Virus record (IMG/VR): IMGVR_UViG_3300046542_000142
Location: 1 to 63,670 of that record
Strand: one strand, 5' to 3'
Source: a virus
Length of the DNA: 63,670 nucleotides
The first letter of the stretch is position 1; each line of letters opens with the position of its first letter. Below are positions 16,161-24,893 of the stretch, one piece after another. The position numbers and the translations under genes are program-made. Below the pieces are notes generated by a model. The model was not told where the DNA came from. It saw only the letters and a program-made list of their open reading frames with translations, and searched no databases.

Positions 16161-19100
16161 AGCGTCTTCACCCCCATCGCCTGTAACCGCGCTGCTGCTC
16201 GCGTCTTCTCATCGTAGTAACTAACGATATCCGCTTTATCCGTCAGCACGACTTCCTTCGCGCCCATATCGATATAATTCGTAGTCTGCGTAACGGTCGC
16301 CGGGGATTTAACGACCGAGCTCGGCACGGTGAGCACGCCTCTTAGCGCGGATTGCTGCGCTGAGCTTAACGTAATCCCACCCGCTTTCGACGCAGCCGTT
16401 ACGCTAGTTGACGATATTGCCGCCATCTTCGCGTTATATTGCGCAATGAACGTATCAAGCTCCGTAAGGATCGCGCTGTTTGCGGTAGCGCTGGAACTTA
16501 TGCGATACGCTGCAATTCCGTCCTCGACCGTTTTGATATCGCCACTGTACGCTTCGAACGATTTCAACAACGCGTCATACTGTGCTTCGGCTGCTGTCTT
16601 CTCGGCGTCATACGCGGCTGACTTCGCGGCCTTCTCGCCAGATAGCGCGTCCTGCTGCGCTTCGAGCGTACGGTCCGTGAGTTCGCGGTCGTGTTCGAGT
16701 TGCATCCGCTCGATTTCCTTGAGCAGCGCGTCACGTTCCTCGATGCCGGCCGGACCGACCGCGCTCTGCAACTCCGCTAACCGTGCGCGTTTCTCACGTA
16801 GCTGCGTTTCGTAATCCGCGTCCGTGTTCAGTGTTTTATTAGCGTCGCGTAGCTTCTGGATCGCGTCAATCCGCGCGTCATAATCGTCCATAGCGGCCTT
16901 CTTACGCGCATCGATTGCGTCGAGGTCCGCGTCCTTCGCGTCTTTAATTGCGGCCTTCTCCGCCTTAACGAGATCGTCCGCAAGTTCTACGCGCTGCTTC
17001 GTTAGGTCCTTCGCGAGCTGATACGCCTGCTCCTCCGCTTTAGCGTAATACTCGCTATCTTTGGTATATCGCGCGCGTACACGATTCCACGCGTCAAGCT
17101 TCATCTGCGTGATTTCAAACTCCGACTTTCCAGCGTCATACATACGGCGTTCTTCCGCGTCAATCCATTTCGCAGACGCTTCGTATTGGTCACGCGCTGC
17201 TTGTTCCGTTTCGGTTGCGACGTCCTTGCGTGACTGGCGGACCTGCGCGTCTGCGGCCTTATACTGTTCGCTGTCCTTCGCGTATCGATCGCGTAACCGC
17301 GTCCAGCTCGAAAGCTTCATCTCCGCGATGGAGAGCTCCGTTTTACCGCTGTCTTCCATGCGCTTCTCTTCCGCGTCAATCCACGTAGCTGAGAAGTCAT
17401 AGCGTGATTGTACACTGTCCTCCGATAGCTGCTTAAGCTGCAGCGTGAGGGTACGCGCATCATCTACGGACTCCTTCAAAAAGGCCGCGTGCTTCTTGCG
17501 CAACTCTTCGTATTTAGCGATCTGTTTATCCGCAGTCAACTCGTAAAAGTCCGCCTGAAACTGGACGGTCTTGAGATCGGCGTCATACGCAGCCTTACGC
17601 GCTTCGGCCGCCAGTTCCGCCGCAGTCTTTCCGGTCCTACCCTTCGCTGGCTTATCCGGATCGGGCGCGATTATATCCTTCGTAAAGTCCTGCACGCCGG
17701 TTTCGACTTGCGACGCCAGCTTCTCCATTTCCCGCGCCGAATCCGCGTACTTCTGCTGCTGCTTGAGCGCTTCTTCACGTTGAGCGTCGATTTCCGCTTT
17801 CGCACCGGACGTCACTGCCTGCGTGATGATCCCGTTCGTAACGATGTCGCCGACGAGACCGCTAGTTCTGCGCGTATTCTGCTCCTCGCGTGCGGCCATG
17901 TCGCCAGCGAATGAGCTCGCTTTAGCACCGGACGCAACCGCTAAGGCATCGCTAAGCCGCGTCAAGTTGTCTATCTGCGTCTGTACCGACTGCGCCTGCG
18001 CCGCAGCTTCCTTGCCAAAATTGCGGATACGCGTAGTCACGTTCGCCGCTGCTGCGTCCGTAAACCGCTTATCCGTGCTGATCTGCGATATGATTACGTC
18101 AATGTTATCCGCGCGGATACGGCCGTCTTCGCCTTGGCGCGCGTTCAACTCCGGATACTGATCGATTAGTTTCTCCGTGATGTCAACGAGGCGGTTTTTC
18201 TGCGCAGCGTCCAGCGTTTGAGCGGAGTTAAGCACTTTAAACTCGTTAGCCAGCGCGCTCATTTGTACGAGTGTCTGTTTCTTCGTGGCTAACGCTGCCG
18301 CCTCCGATTTATCCTGCTCGGTCAGCGCAATCGTTCCGCGTTTAACAACCGCGTTCATTTCGGCCAGCTTAGCGGTCGCTTGCTCAACGCTGGAGTATCC
18401 GAGTCCTTCGAGCTTTTCGTCGAGTTCGCCGAGCGCATCGTTAACGTCCATTGCTTCCGCGAACATTTCCGGCATCCAAGTTCCGTTTTCCTGCGCGGCT
18501 TCAATTTCATTAAGACGTTCCTGCAGGTGCGCGCGCTTTTCGAGAACAGGTACAAGGTCCTCGGTCTTGGATTTCAACGTTTCGATATCCGCTGCTGTCC
18601 GGTCAATTGGTGCCTTGTTAAGCAGCTCGTTGAGGTCTTTCTGCGCGCTGAGCAGCGCTTCTGTCGCCGCTTTATCCTTCGCTTTAGCAGCGGTAAGCGC
18701 ACCGAACGCACCGGCCAGCGCTCCTACTGCTAATAGGGCAACACCTAGCGGACCTGTAGACAGTCCGAGAAGAGCGGCTGCGGATTTGATCGCGGTTAAC
18801 AGAGCTGGAATCACCTTTAGCGCTGTTGAGAGCGTCGTGAGAATAACGACAAACCCAAGTATTCCGCCAGCGGCCGTTGCGAGTCCGGATACGAGTTCCG
18901 CGTTAGCCGACGTAAAGTCCGCGAGTTCAATAATCAGCGGAGTCAGCGTATCTAGCGCCTTCTGTACGACTGGCGTAAACGCTTCGCCCATTGCGACGGT
19001 TGCTTCGTTAGTGGCCTGCGTAAAACGCGCCTGACTACCGATGATTCCTTGCATCGCCTGGTCCGCGTTGCCCACGTAATACGCACCTTCACGGATAAAT

Positions 19101-19744
19101 CCGTTCAGTGCTGCTTGTGTCTTCTGTGCATCCGTAAGCTTTCCGGCCGTTGTTCCGATCGTGGCTGCGTATTCCTTCTGCATAACGCTGAGATTCTTCG
19201 TTACGCCGACCGCATCCGCGAGTACTGAGTTACCGTTCTTGATACCGTCAAGTGACGCCTGTATCGCGCCGCCCATCGTATAGAACGACTGCCGCCCGTA
19301 TGCCGCCGAGTCCGCGAGCGAGTTAATCAGATTCTTCGCCTCTTCGAGACTGAGTCCGGTCGATAGCGCCGTCTTAAACGCTTGTGCCGATTCAGTCAAC
19401 GATAAGAATCCGCGCGAAGACAGCTCCTGTACGGCCGCCTGCGCATCCTTCGTTTGGATGCCGAATCCCTTCGCGACCGCGTTGAGCCCCGCGAATGCCG
19501 AGTGCAGCTTCGTAGCCGCTTCGACTGCGCGCATCATTTCGTTAACTAGCTTCGATAATCCCGCGCCAGCTGCGAGCCCTGCAATCGCGCTCCCCATATC
19601 GCGGAATCCGTCAGCACCGCGCCGCGTGTCGCCTTCAAGCTCGCGTATTCTGCGCCGAGCTTCGTCCATTTGACGCCGGAACTCCGCCATCTCAAGCGTT
19701 ATCCGCGCCTGTATTTCGCCGACGTTCGTGCCGCCTGCCGTCAT
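16157..19744 (-). CDS. Tail tape measure protein
   Basis: The longest gene, 1195 residues. The N-terminus is coiled-coil (EFRRQMDEARRRIRELEGDT), followed by a tape-measure core (about 60-270, ending in QARFTQATNEATVAMGEAFT). Hydrophobic segments lie at about 290-365 (AAGGILGFVVILTTLSTAL; LGVALLAVGALAGAFGALTA). A long helical region follows, with near-repeats such as WIDAEEKRMEDSGKTELSIA / WIDAEERRMYDAGKSEFEIT. It sets tail length and is ejected with the DNA. It follows the frameshifted chaperone genes and a gp10-like gene, and overlaps dit by 4 bases. Confidence 0.95.
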   Translation of the reverse strand: MTAGGTNVGEIQARITLEMAEFRRQMDEARRRIRELEGDTRRGADGFRDMGSAIAGLAAGAGLSKLVNEMMRAVEAATKLHSAFAGLNAVAKGFGIQTKDAQAAVQELSSRGFLSLTESAQAFKTALSTGLSLEEAKNLINSLADSAAYGRQSFYTMGGAIQASLDGIKNGNSVLADAVGVTKNLSVMQKEYAATIGTTAGKLTDAQKTQAALNGFIREGAYYVGNADQAMQGIIGSQARFTQATNEATVAMGEAFTPVVQKALDTLTPLIIELADFTSANAELVSGLATAAGGILGFVVILTTLSTALKVIPALLTAIKSAAALLGLSTGPLGVALLAVGALAGAFGALTAAKAKDKAATEALLSAQKDLNELLNKAPIDRTAADIETLKSKTEDLVPVLEKRAHLQERLNEIEAAQENGTWMPEMFAEAMDVNDALGELDEKLEGLGYSSVEQATAKLAEMNAVVKRGTIALTEQDKSEAAALATKKQTLVQMSALANEFKVLNSAQTLDAAQKNRLVDITEKLIDQYPELNARQGEDGRIRADNIDVIISQISTDKRFTDAAAANVTTRIRNFGKEAAAQAQSVQTQIDNLTRLSDALAVASGAKASSFAGDMAAREEQNTRRTSGLVGDIVTNGIITQAVTSGAKAEIDAQREEALKQQQKYADSAREMEKLASQVETGVQDFTKDIIAPDPDKPAKGRTGKTAAELAAEARKAAYDADLKTVQFQADFYELTADKQIAKYEELRKKHAAFLKESVDDARTLTLQLKQLSEDSVQSRYDFSATWIDAEEKRMEDSGKTELSIAEMKLSSWTRLRDRYAKDSEQYKAADAQVRQSRKDVATETEQAARDQYEASAKWIDAEERRMYDAGKSEFEITQMKLDAWNRVRARYTKDSEYYAKAEEQAYQLAKDLTKQRVELADDLVKAEKAAIKDAKDADLDAIDARKKAAMDDYDARIDAIQKLRDANKTLNTDADYETQLREKRARLAELQSAVGPAGIEERDALLKEIERMQLEHDRELTDRTLEAQQDALSGEKAAKSAAYDAEKTAAEAQYDALLKSFEAYSGDIKTVEDGIAAYRISSSATANSAILTELDTFIAQYNAKMAAISSTSVTAASKAGGITLSSAQQSALRGVLTVPSSVVKSPATVTQTTNYIDMGAKEVVLTDKADIVSYYDEKTRAAARLQAMGVKTL

Positions 19745-20139
19745 CTTAGCGCCCTCCTTATCGCGTCATTTACAAAACGTTGATACAGCCGCTCATTCGT
19801 ACGCAGCGGCCGCGAAAGGAACTTCGGACGCGTGCCGGGCGTAGTCGGATTCTTGTATTCGCCCATTTCGTGAACGCGCAACGCGTAGTTAAAACGAACT
19901 CCGCCCGCTTCTTCCGTTGCGGAATAGAACACCTCACCGTAAATATGACCGTTCTCGTTCTTAACGCGCTTTCCCGCCGTCATCCGCAGCGTTCCGGTCT
20001 TTAACGGCGCTTCGTTGCGTGAATCCGCGAGCAGACGGTCCGTAGCGTCGTGTAATCCGGACATAGCTCCGGCGATTACTTTCGCTTCTTGCTGCAATAG
20101 AAAACGGTAAAGTCCCGCTGTATCTGCGCTAAACGTCAT
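19741..20139 (-). CDS. HK97 gp10-like tail completion protein
   Basis: A 132-residue protein. LLADSRNEAPLKTGTLRMTA, the region around FNYALRVHEMG and the C-terminal PRFLSRPLR-like block (TRPKFLSRPLRTNERLYQRF) are the HK97-gp10/tail-component pattern. The usual place is among the connector genes ahead of the tail tube. Here it lies between the chaperone frameshift gene and the tape measure, a less common order. It overlaps the tape measure start by 4 bases. Confidence 0.75.
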   Translation of the reverse strand: MTFSADTAGLYRFLLQQEAKVIAGAMSGLHDATDRLLADSRNEAPLKTGTLRMTAGKRVKNENGHIYGEVFYSATEEAGGVRFNYALRVHEMGEYKNPTTPGTRPKFLSRPLRTNERLYQRFVNDAIRRALR

Positions 20140-20145
20140 ATCCGG

Positions 20146-20879
20146 TCACCTCGCTCCTATCCGCATCTGATCGCGGAGTAATTTAATCGCGGCCTCATCG
20201 TATTTCGGCGCGCTGCTCTGTTTAAATCCGGCCGCATTACGTAGTCCATCCGTATAACTCCGGAAGTCCTCTACGCTGGTTGAATGCGACATGACGTTGA
20301 CGTTGAGCGCGTCCAGTGTTTCGCCAGCCCGACGCCGCGTCTCCGCCTCCAGTACGTCGAGTAGGTCCATGACGTAATAGCCGCGCTCGAACTCAACCTG
20401 CGTCTTGCCCAAACGGACCGCTGCGTCAATAAAGAATTGATCTAGCGTTATTCCGCGCTCATCACTGCGTCCGCTGCCTTGTCCAGCGTTTGCGTCAGTT
20501 TTAGAGCGCCTTGCACGTTTTTTAGGAGTCCGCCGAAATCGTTCACGCGCGCAACGGCGACAAAGTACGCCATTAATTCATCCGGAGATACGTTCTCGTT
20601 GATCCACGCGGGTTCCAGGTCCGTCAGCACCGCGACCACGTTAACGACGTCGTCGATTGCGCTCTCTACGACCGCAAGCAGATACGGTATCCGGCTGTCT
20701 GCAGGCGCGGTTACAACGCTGATTAACAATTGCGGTAAGTTGCCGACTACGCTGTAAAGTTCGCGCCATTGGCCGATCGTTACTTTGCGCACCTTAACCG
20801 CCTGGCCGCCGAGGATGATTGCGGACGGGTCGACTGCGGGGATTTCCGCTTTATCTGAACGCTTAAATAGCTGCATCAT
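20146..20879 (-). CDS. Tail assembly chaperone, -1 frameshift fusion product (gpGT type)
   Basis: The upstream frame (20879-20448) and the downstream frame (20146 end) are joined by a -1 shift at A_AAA_AAC (20523-20517; zero-frame codons CTA AAA AAC). After the shift the reading CGT GCA AGG CGC ... is open without a stop to 20146. It encodes GITLDQFFIDAAVRLGKTQV and GYYVMDLLDVLEAE and gives a product of about 244 residues. Position just before the tape measure and the mechanism match lambda gpG/gpGT, where the fusion keeps the tape measure soluble and recruits tail tube protein. Confidence 0.88.
20448..20879 (-). CDS. Tail assembly chaperone, short form (gpG type)
   Basis: The unshifted 143-residue product starts MMQLFKRSDKAEIPAVDPSA and includes VRKVTIGQWRELYSVVGNLP and ESAIDDVVNVVAVLTDLEP. 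It is helical, acidic and typical of chaperones between the tail tube and tape measure genes. It ends 23 codons after the slippery heptamer. A terminator separates it from the tail tube gene, so its expression may be set lower than that of the tube. Confidence 0.85.
   Translation of the reverse strand: MMQLFKRSDKAEIPAVDPSAIILGGQAVKVRKVTIGQWRELYSVVGNLPQLLISVVTAPADSRIPYLLAVVESAIDDVVNVVAVLTDLEPAWINENVSPDELMAYFVAVARVNDFGGLLKNVQGALKLTQTLDKAADAVMSAE
20517..20523 (-). promoter_or_regulatory. Programmed -1 ribosomal frameshift site A_AAA_AAC
   Basis: In the zero frame the codons are CTA AAA AAC, giving the X_XXY_YYZ heptamer A_AAA_AAC. This class of heptamer allows both tRNAs to re-pair one base back. 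The -1 frame is open for 124 codons (including the stop) beyond it. Confidence 0.88.
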
Positions 20880-20889
20880 TTTCGCTCCC

Positions 20890-20922
20890 TATAAATAAAA
20901 TAGAGGCGCAGTTAAGCGCCCC
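20890..20922 (-). terminator. Intrinsic terminator after the tail tube gene
   Basis: On the minus strand GGGGCGC-TTAACT-GCGCCTC is followed by TATTTTATTTATA. Confidence 0.8.
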
Positions 20923-20940
20923 TTTCGTGTCCTGCGTTAC

Positions 20941-21471
20941 TTACGGAGTTGCGGTAATTGTGTCGTCGCCGAGGATGAGGATGACGCCGTCTTCGTCCGG
21001 TGTCGAACGGAGTGTTACGTTGGTGATGCGTTCGTTTTCGTTGTTGAACGAATACGAGAGGTCCGTTTCCGAATACGCTAGTGGCAACGTGAGCCAGAAG
21101 TCCGGGTCCGTTTTATGCGCGATCGGCTTGATTACGGCGATCTTAGCGGTATCCAGCAGACTCACGCCTACTCCGGTCTTAAGCAGGACTTTCGATCCGC
21201 CTGTTCCGGTAACCACCTCTGCACCCGCCATGATCTTCGGAATGACGTCGATCTCATATTCCGCGAACGGAACGGTGACGCTGACGTTGCGGCCGGTAAT
21301 GCGCTTATCGACGATGGTTTCGCCGGTCTGATCCGTCTTTTGCTCGCGATACGTAGTTTCCGTATTGAGTACAACGCCGCCGATCGTAGTCTCGAACGTA
21401 ACCATTGTCCCGCCCGAACCGTACTCAACGATTGCCGGGCCGATCTCGATTTTGCTAAAGTCTTGAGCCAT
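20941..21471 (-). CDS. Major tail tube protein
   Basis: A 176-residue beta-rich protein, MAQDFSKIEIGPAIVEYGSG, with VVLNTETTYREQKTDQTGET and a late LPLAYSETDLSYSFNN / TLRSTPDEDGVILILGDD. Length, fold pattern and location between the tail terminator and the chaperones identify the tube subunit. It is bracketed by terminators on both sides, fitting high independent expression. Confidence 0.85.
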   Translation of the reverse strand: MAQDFSKIEIGPAIVEYGSGGTMVTFETTIGGVVLNTETTYREQKTDQTGETIVDKRITGRNVSVTVPFAEYEIDVIPKIMAGAEVVTGTGGSKVLLKTGVGVSLLDTAKIAVIKPIAHKTDPDFWLTLPLAYSETDLSYSFNNENERITNVTLRSTPDEDGVILILGDDTITATP

Positions 21472-21502
21472 TCGTTATTTCCCCCTTTAATTTGTGCACA
21501 AC

Positions 21503-21532
21503 AAAAAAGAGCCGCCCGATTACGGACAGCCC
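21503..21532 (-). terminator. Intrinsic terminator upstream of the tail tube gene
   Basis: On the minus strand GGGCTGTCC pairs with GGGCGGCTC (G-U pairs included), followed by TTTTTT. It ends the head-connector transcript. Confidence 0.8.
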
Positions 21533-21537
21533 TACGT

Positions 21538-21915
21538 TTATAGCGATGTTGTCAATGTAAAATTGACGGAGTAAAGTGCACGACCGCTCTCGTCAGTCCC
21601 GAGATACCACGGCGCTGATTGATCCGCTAGGCATTTAACCACGCGTGTACTCCCGATTATAAATTCCGTCTTGAGGTGTAGCGCCGCAATTAGCGTGTTA
21701 CCTTTCGTTTCAGCCGTTGCCGACGCTTTCGACCGTATAATCACCTGGAACGCCGGATACGCAACGGACGACCACTCGCGAGGTGGAGGTCCGCCGGTTA
21801 TCCGTACATATGCGCAATCATCCGGGTTAGCCGCGATAAAGTCGTTCCCGACTACGGTAATGCCCGGCATTGCGAGCCGGACTGCTGCGTTGATATCCGC
21901 TAGAGTGAGCGCCAT
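21538..21915 (-). CDS. Tail terminator / minor capsid-type connector protein
   Basis: A 125-residue protein with VIIRSKASATAETKGNTLIA and CLADQSAPWYLGTDESGRAL ending in VNFTLTTSL. Helix then beta layout and position directly before the tail tube fit the tail terminator, which caps the tube at the head side. Start ATG 21915 has GGAGGT upstream. Confidence 0.7.
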   Translation of the reverse strand: MALTLADINAAVRLAMPGITVVGNDFIAANPDDCAYVRITGGPPPREWSSVAYPAFQVIIRSKASATAETKGNTLIAALHLKTEFIIGSTRVVKCLADQSAPWYLGTDESGRALYSVNFTLTTSL

Positions 21916-22235
21916 TATACGTCCACCTCCGTTAACAGCGGCTTCCCGTTGAGCGCCCGTTTTACGCTGATTGCGAGTGGCGTGTACGTTGTTTCCGCTA
22001 ATAGTTCGTTGGTGTACGTAAATTCGTCGTTAAGCGAGATGTCCGCCAGCTTATCGAAGTAAAACGTGCCGACGCTGACGACTTCGGCTCCGTGTTGATT
22101 GCGCACGAGCTTAACGCCCTCACTAAAGCGGCATTTCAGCGCGTAAGGGACGCCAGGTATCGGCGTATTGTAATCCGGATCGAAGCCGCCAGCCGGCGTG
22201 ATTGTGACCGTTTGTTTCAGCGGTATCAGCGTCAT
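21915..22235 (-). CDS. Head closure (stopper) protein
   Basis: A 106-residue protein beginning MTLIPLKQTVTITPAGG. It contains FYFDKLADISLNDEFTYTNE and TYTPLAISVKRALNGKPLLT, a beta-barrel pattern typical of SPP1 gp16-like stoppers. ATG 22235 overlaps the upstream stop (TAATG); GTG 22250 is an alternative start but is less well placed. Confidence 0.7.
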   Translation of the reverse strand: MTLIPLKQTVTITPAGGFDPDYNTPIPGVPYALKCRFSEGVKLVRNQHGAEVVSVGTFYFDKLADISLNDEFTYTNELLAETTYTPLAISVKRALNGKPLLTEVDV

Positions 22236-22621
22236 TACATCGTCACCCACTTAACCGCGCGCTTACTGAGCTTAACGCCGTTCGCCGCGCCGATTATCGT
22301 GTAAACGACGTCAGGAATTAGCGCATCCAGCCCCGTTTTCAATCCGTCCTTAAACGTAAAATTAGCTACGCCGGTCAGTCCGAAGCTCGCTACGCCTTGT
22401 TGCTGCAGCGCATTCGTATCGTTAAACGCGATTGCGAGCGCATTCGCATACTCGTAAACCGCCGCGTCCGGTATCGTATATTGAGCGTATTTGTCCGTCA
22501 GCGTCCGTCCTGCCACGTTAACTATCCGTAGTTTTTTGGCGTCGTCAGCGTCTGTCCAATCGTCAATACTGATACAGTTCGCGTTGATATACGTTGTTGC
22601 GTCATTTACCGTAATTGCCAC
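22235..22621 (-). CDS. Head-tail adaptor protein
   Basis: A 128-residue, largely helical protein (MAITVNDATTYINANCISID; IPDAAVYEYANALAIAFND). It resembles SPP1 gp15 / HK97 gp6 adaptors, which form a ring under the portal. It starts GTG 22621 with GGAGG 7 bases upstream and is coupled to the stopper gene. Confidence 0.72.
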   Translation of the reverse strand: MAITVNDATTYINANCISIDDWTDADDAKKLRIVNVAGRTLTDKYAQYTIPDAAVYEYANALAIAFNDTNALQQQGVASFGLTGVANFTFKDGLKTGLDALIPDVVYTIIGAANGVKLSKRAVKWVTM

Positions 22622-22636
22622 GTAAACACCTCCGTT

Positions 22637-22870
22637 TTACTCGGAAGTCTTCGCGGGAGCCTTGCGCGTTTTAGGCGTTGGCTTAACGGGTTCCTCCGGC
22701 TTTTGCTCCGCGACTGCTCGCGGTTCCTCCGTTTTAATCGCGTCCTCCATACGTTCGAGGACCGCGATCTCGTCTGCGGATGTCGCTACGTACTGGCCGC
22801 CGCTAAACTTGCGTTCTTGGCCGCCGACGTAAAACGCGAGTTCCGCGTATCTTGACGTGTATTTTGTCAT
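22637..22870 (-). CDS. Small capsid-region protein (77 aa)
   Basis: The N-terminal half (TSRYAELAFYVGGQERKFSG, then GQYVATSADEIAVLERMED) is a compact domain common after the major capsid gene in Gram-positive phages. The C-terminal half is a Lys/Pro/Glu-rich tail (EEPVKPTPKTRKAPAKTSE). Possible head decoration or assembly factor; function not established. Confidence 0.65.
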   Translation of the reverse strand: MTKYTSRYAELAFYVGGQERKFSGGQYVATSADEIAVLERMEDAIKTEEPRAVAEQKPEEPVKPTPKTRKAPAKTSE

Positions 22871-22875
22871 CGTTA

Positions 22876-22912
22876 ACCTCCGTTACAAACGGGAGCCCAC
22901 GCTAGCAGGCCC
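22876..22912 (-). terminator. Possible intrinsic terminator after the major capsid gene
   Basis: On the minus strand ACGGGGCC and GGGCTCCCGT can pair with a bulge, followed by TTGTAA. Weaker than the other terminators here. Confidence 0.5.
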
Positions 22913-22932
22913 CGTTGTATTTGCGGCTTAAA

Positions 22933-24024
22933 TTACGCCAGGTTCTTAATGCGAGCGAACGCCTTTTCCTGTTCAAGCTGGAACGTGTATTCGCCGACCA
23001 GGATACCGCGAGTGTAGTCGCCCTGTTCGCCGAGGTACTTGTGGAAGAACTCGCGGCCTTGAAGCGGACGGATTGCCATGCGGTTAGTATCGCAGATGAA
23101 CATTTCACCAGCGTCCAGATTGTTGTTCAGCGTGATATCGAACTGACCGAAGTCAGTCACGAATTTCTCTACGACTTGACCACGGATGTTTTCACCGCGA
23201 GTCAGCAGGATTTTATTCGCATCGACTGCGGACAGGGCGCGTTTCTGCTTAGCACTTACGCACAGGCAGTAGTTACCGCCGGCCGCGAATCCGCCTTTTT
23301 CGTAGATGGACTGTGCTGCGTTGTTGATCATATCCGGAGTCAGTGCAGCGCCTGCAGCGTTTGTAACGTTGGTCTGTACGAAGCTGCGCAAGCCCTTCAT
23401 CTGACGTACATTACCGCTCTGATAGCCAATACCGCCGATGATCGCCTTTTCCAATTGCAGCGCGAGTTCAAGCTGTTTCTTCTGCTTTTCGTACTCGTAC
23501 AGATCGCCAATACCGTACTGAGTAACCGCCTCCGCTGTACCGGTTACTTCGATAGAGTCATCGAAGATTTGCGTATAGTTGGACTGCGGTGTACGCGCTT
23601 TGTAACGTGCAGCCCGTGCGTCTGCGCCTTCTGTTCCTTCTACGAATTGAACTTCGATCTTAGCGCCGTCTGCAATCGCGGCTGCAGTAGTTCCAGCGTA
23701 TCCGCGCGTAATAGTCAGCGTTTTGGTACCGGTATTGATTGCGGAAACGTACAGCAGCTCATCCGCGATCTTAACAACGTGACCTACACGGAAAGGCTCG
23801 ACGTTAACGACAACGACCGAAGTATCACCGACCAGCTTAGCGCCGTTAACCGTAGATTCGTCGCCAAAGATTTCATCCTCGAACCATTGGTGCGTAGTCT
23901 GCGTTACTGCATCGCTAAAACCGAGCAGGCTCAACATTGGCGTAGTGTGTGGGTTCAGCAGCAGCAATTCGTCGACAACGGAATACTTTTTACCGATCAT
24001 ATCGGCTGTGTAAATTTTAGACAT
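22933..24024 (-). CDS. Major capsid protein, SU10-like (DUF5309 type)
   Basis: A 363-residue protein. VVDELLLLNPHTTPMLSLLG, the TTHQWFEDEIF segment, EPFRVGHVVKIADELLYVSA and LRSFVQTNVTNAAGA are the hallmarks of the SU10-type (DUF5309) major capsid family, an HK97-fold protein. Scaffold upstream and connectors downstream support this. GGGGG precedes the ATG. No sign of a long N-terminal delta domain, consistent with use of a separate scaffold. Confidence 0.9.
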   Translation of the reverse strand: MSKIYTADMIGKKYSVVDELLLLNPHTTPMLSLLGFSDAVTQTTHQWFEDEIFGDESTVNGAKLVGDTSVVVVNVEPFRVGHVVKIADELLYVSAINTGTKTLTITRGYAGTTAAAIADGAKIEVQFVEGTEGADARAARYKARTPQSNYTQIFDDSIEVTGTAEAVTQYGIGDLYEYEKQKKQLELALQLEKAIIGGIGYQSGNVRQMKGLRSFVQTNVTNAAGAALTPDMINNAAQSIYEKGGFAAGGNYCLCVSAKQKRALSAVDANKILLTRGENIRGQVVEKFVTDFGQFDITLNNNLDAGEMFICDTNRMAIRPLQGREFFHKYLGEQGDYTRGILVGEYTFQLEQEKAFARIKNLA

Positions 24025-24055
24025 TTAATAGTTCCCCCTAGTTTTTGGATAAAGT

Positions 24056-24081
24056 AAAAAGGCCGCCCATATTGGACCGCC
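24056..24081 (-). terminator. Possible intrinsic terminator between scaffold and capsid genes
   Basis: On the minus strand AGGCGGTCC and GGGCGGCCT pair with one mismatch around AATAT, followed by TTTTTAC. Read-through could set the scaffold/capsid ratio. Confidence 0.55.
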
Positions 24082-24096
24082 TCAGTAAAGCCGCTA

Positions 24097-24804
24097 TTAT
24101 TTTTCGAGTTGAAGCTTAAGCGCCGAGTATGCCGCGCGGTCTTCCGGTTTGCCGGACTTGCGCGCCTTCTCCGCAGCTTCCTTGAGCATTTGTTCTTTCG
24201 TCTTGTCCGGAACGTTATCGCCACCACTTGCGCTCCCCAACGGTTTAGCCTGCGTCTTTTCAACGAGATAAGCGTGCGCAGCGACCAGCGCTTCGACCGC
24301 ATCCTTTACGCCGACCGCGTTGCCTTCGTCGTCAACCGTTACCACGCTTAAATCCGCCAGTTTCACCGCAGCCGCCAAACGGTCAGCCGGCACGTTAGCC
24401 TCGCGCGCCAGTGTGCGGAATTCAGCGTTAATAATGCGTTGATTAGCGGCGGTCTCTCGCGCCGTGCTGCGTTCTTCCGCTTCCTGCGCCTTCTTAAGCG
24501 CTTCGGCCTTCTCCGCTTCCAGACGTTCAGTATCGGACAGTTTCGCTTTCTCGCGGTCTAGCTCCGCCTGTTCTAGCGCGGTCAGCTTCGTCTTGATATC
24601 ATCGTAGTCCGCAAATTTCTCCGCCTTCTTACGTTCGCGTGCGAGTCGGTCCGCCACAATGCGGTCTAGCTCCGCTTGTTGCTCCGGCGTAAACTCGATC
24701 TTAGCCGGTTTTTCGCCGCCCTCACCTGCGCCACCACTTCCGCCTTCTCCTCCGCCGTCATCGGCGTTATAGAAAGGGATAAATCCGTTGAATAATCGTT
24801 TCAT
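24097..24804 (-). CDS. Scaffolding protein (DUF4355 type)
   Basis: About 235 residues. A Gly-rich segment (DDGGGEGGSGGAGEGG) precedes a long charged coiled coil at about 35-150 (RIVADRLARERKKAEKFADY; LTALEQAELDREKAKLSDTE). A C-terminal Lys-rich end follows. This is the typical DUF4355/gp20-like scaffold that shapes the procapsid. The start at ATG 24804 has GGAGG 6 bases upstream; an in-frame start at 24840 does not. Confidence 0.88.
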   Translation of the reverse strand: MKRLFNGFIPFYNADDGGGEGGSGGAGEGGEKPAKIEFTPEQQAELDRIVADRLARERKKAEKFADYDDIKTKLTALEQAELDREKAKLSDTERLEAEKAEALKKAQEAEERSTARETAANQRIINAEFRTLAREANVPADRLAAAVKLADLSVVTVDDEGNAVGVKDAVEALVAAHAYLVEKTQAKPLGSASGGDNVPDKTKEQMLKEAAEKARKSGKPEDRAAYSALKLQLEK

Positions 24805-24893
24805 TCGTATCCTCCCGCGTTTAAGCGCCGCGTAGCGCATTGGATGTTAAACCGTCCAGTTTATCGCGTCTTATACGTGAGGGACGCGGAGCC

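Noticed and set aside
22915-24057. Long rightward frame (380 codons) antisense to the major capsid gene
   Set aside because: It is a shadow of the capsid frame: no ribosome binding site, composition typical of an opposite-strand frame, and it ignores the gene borders.
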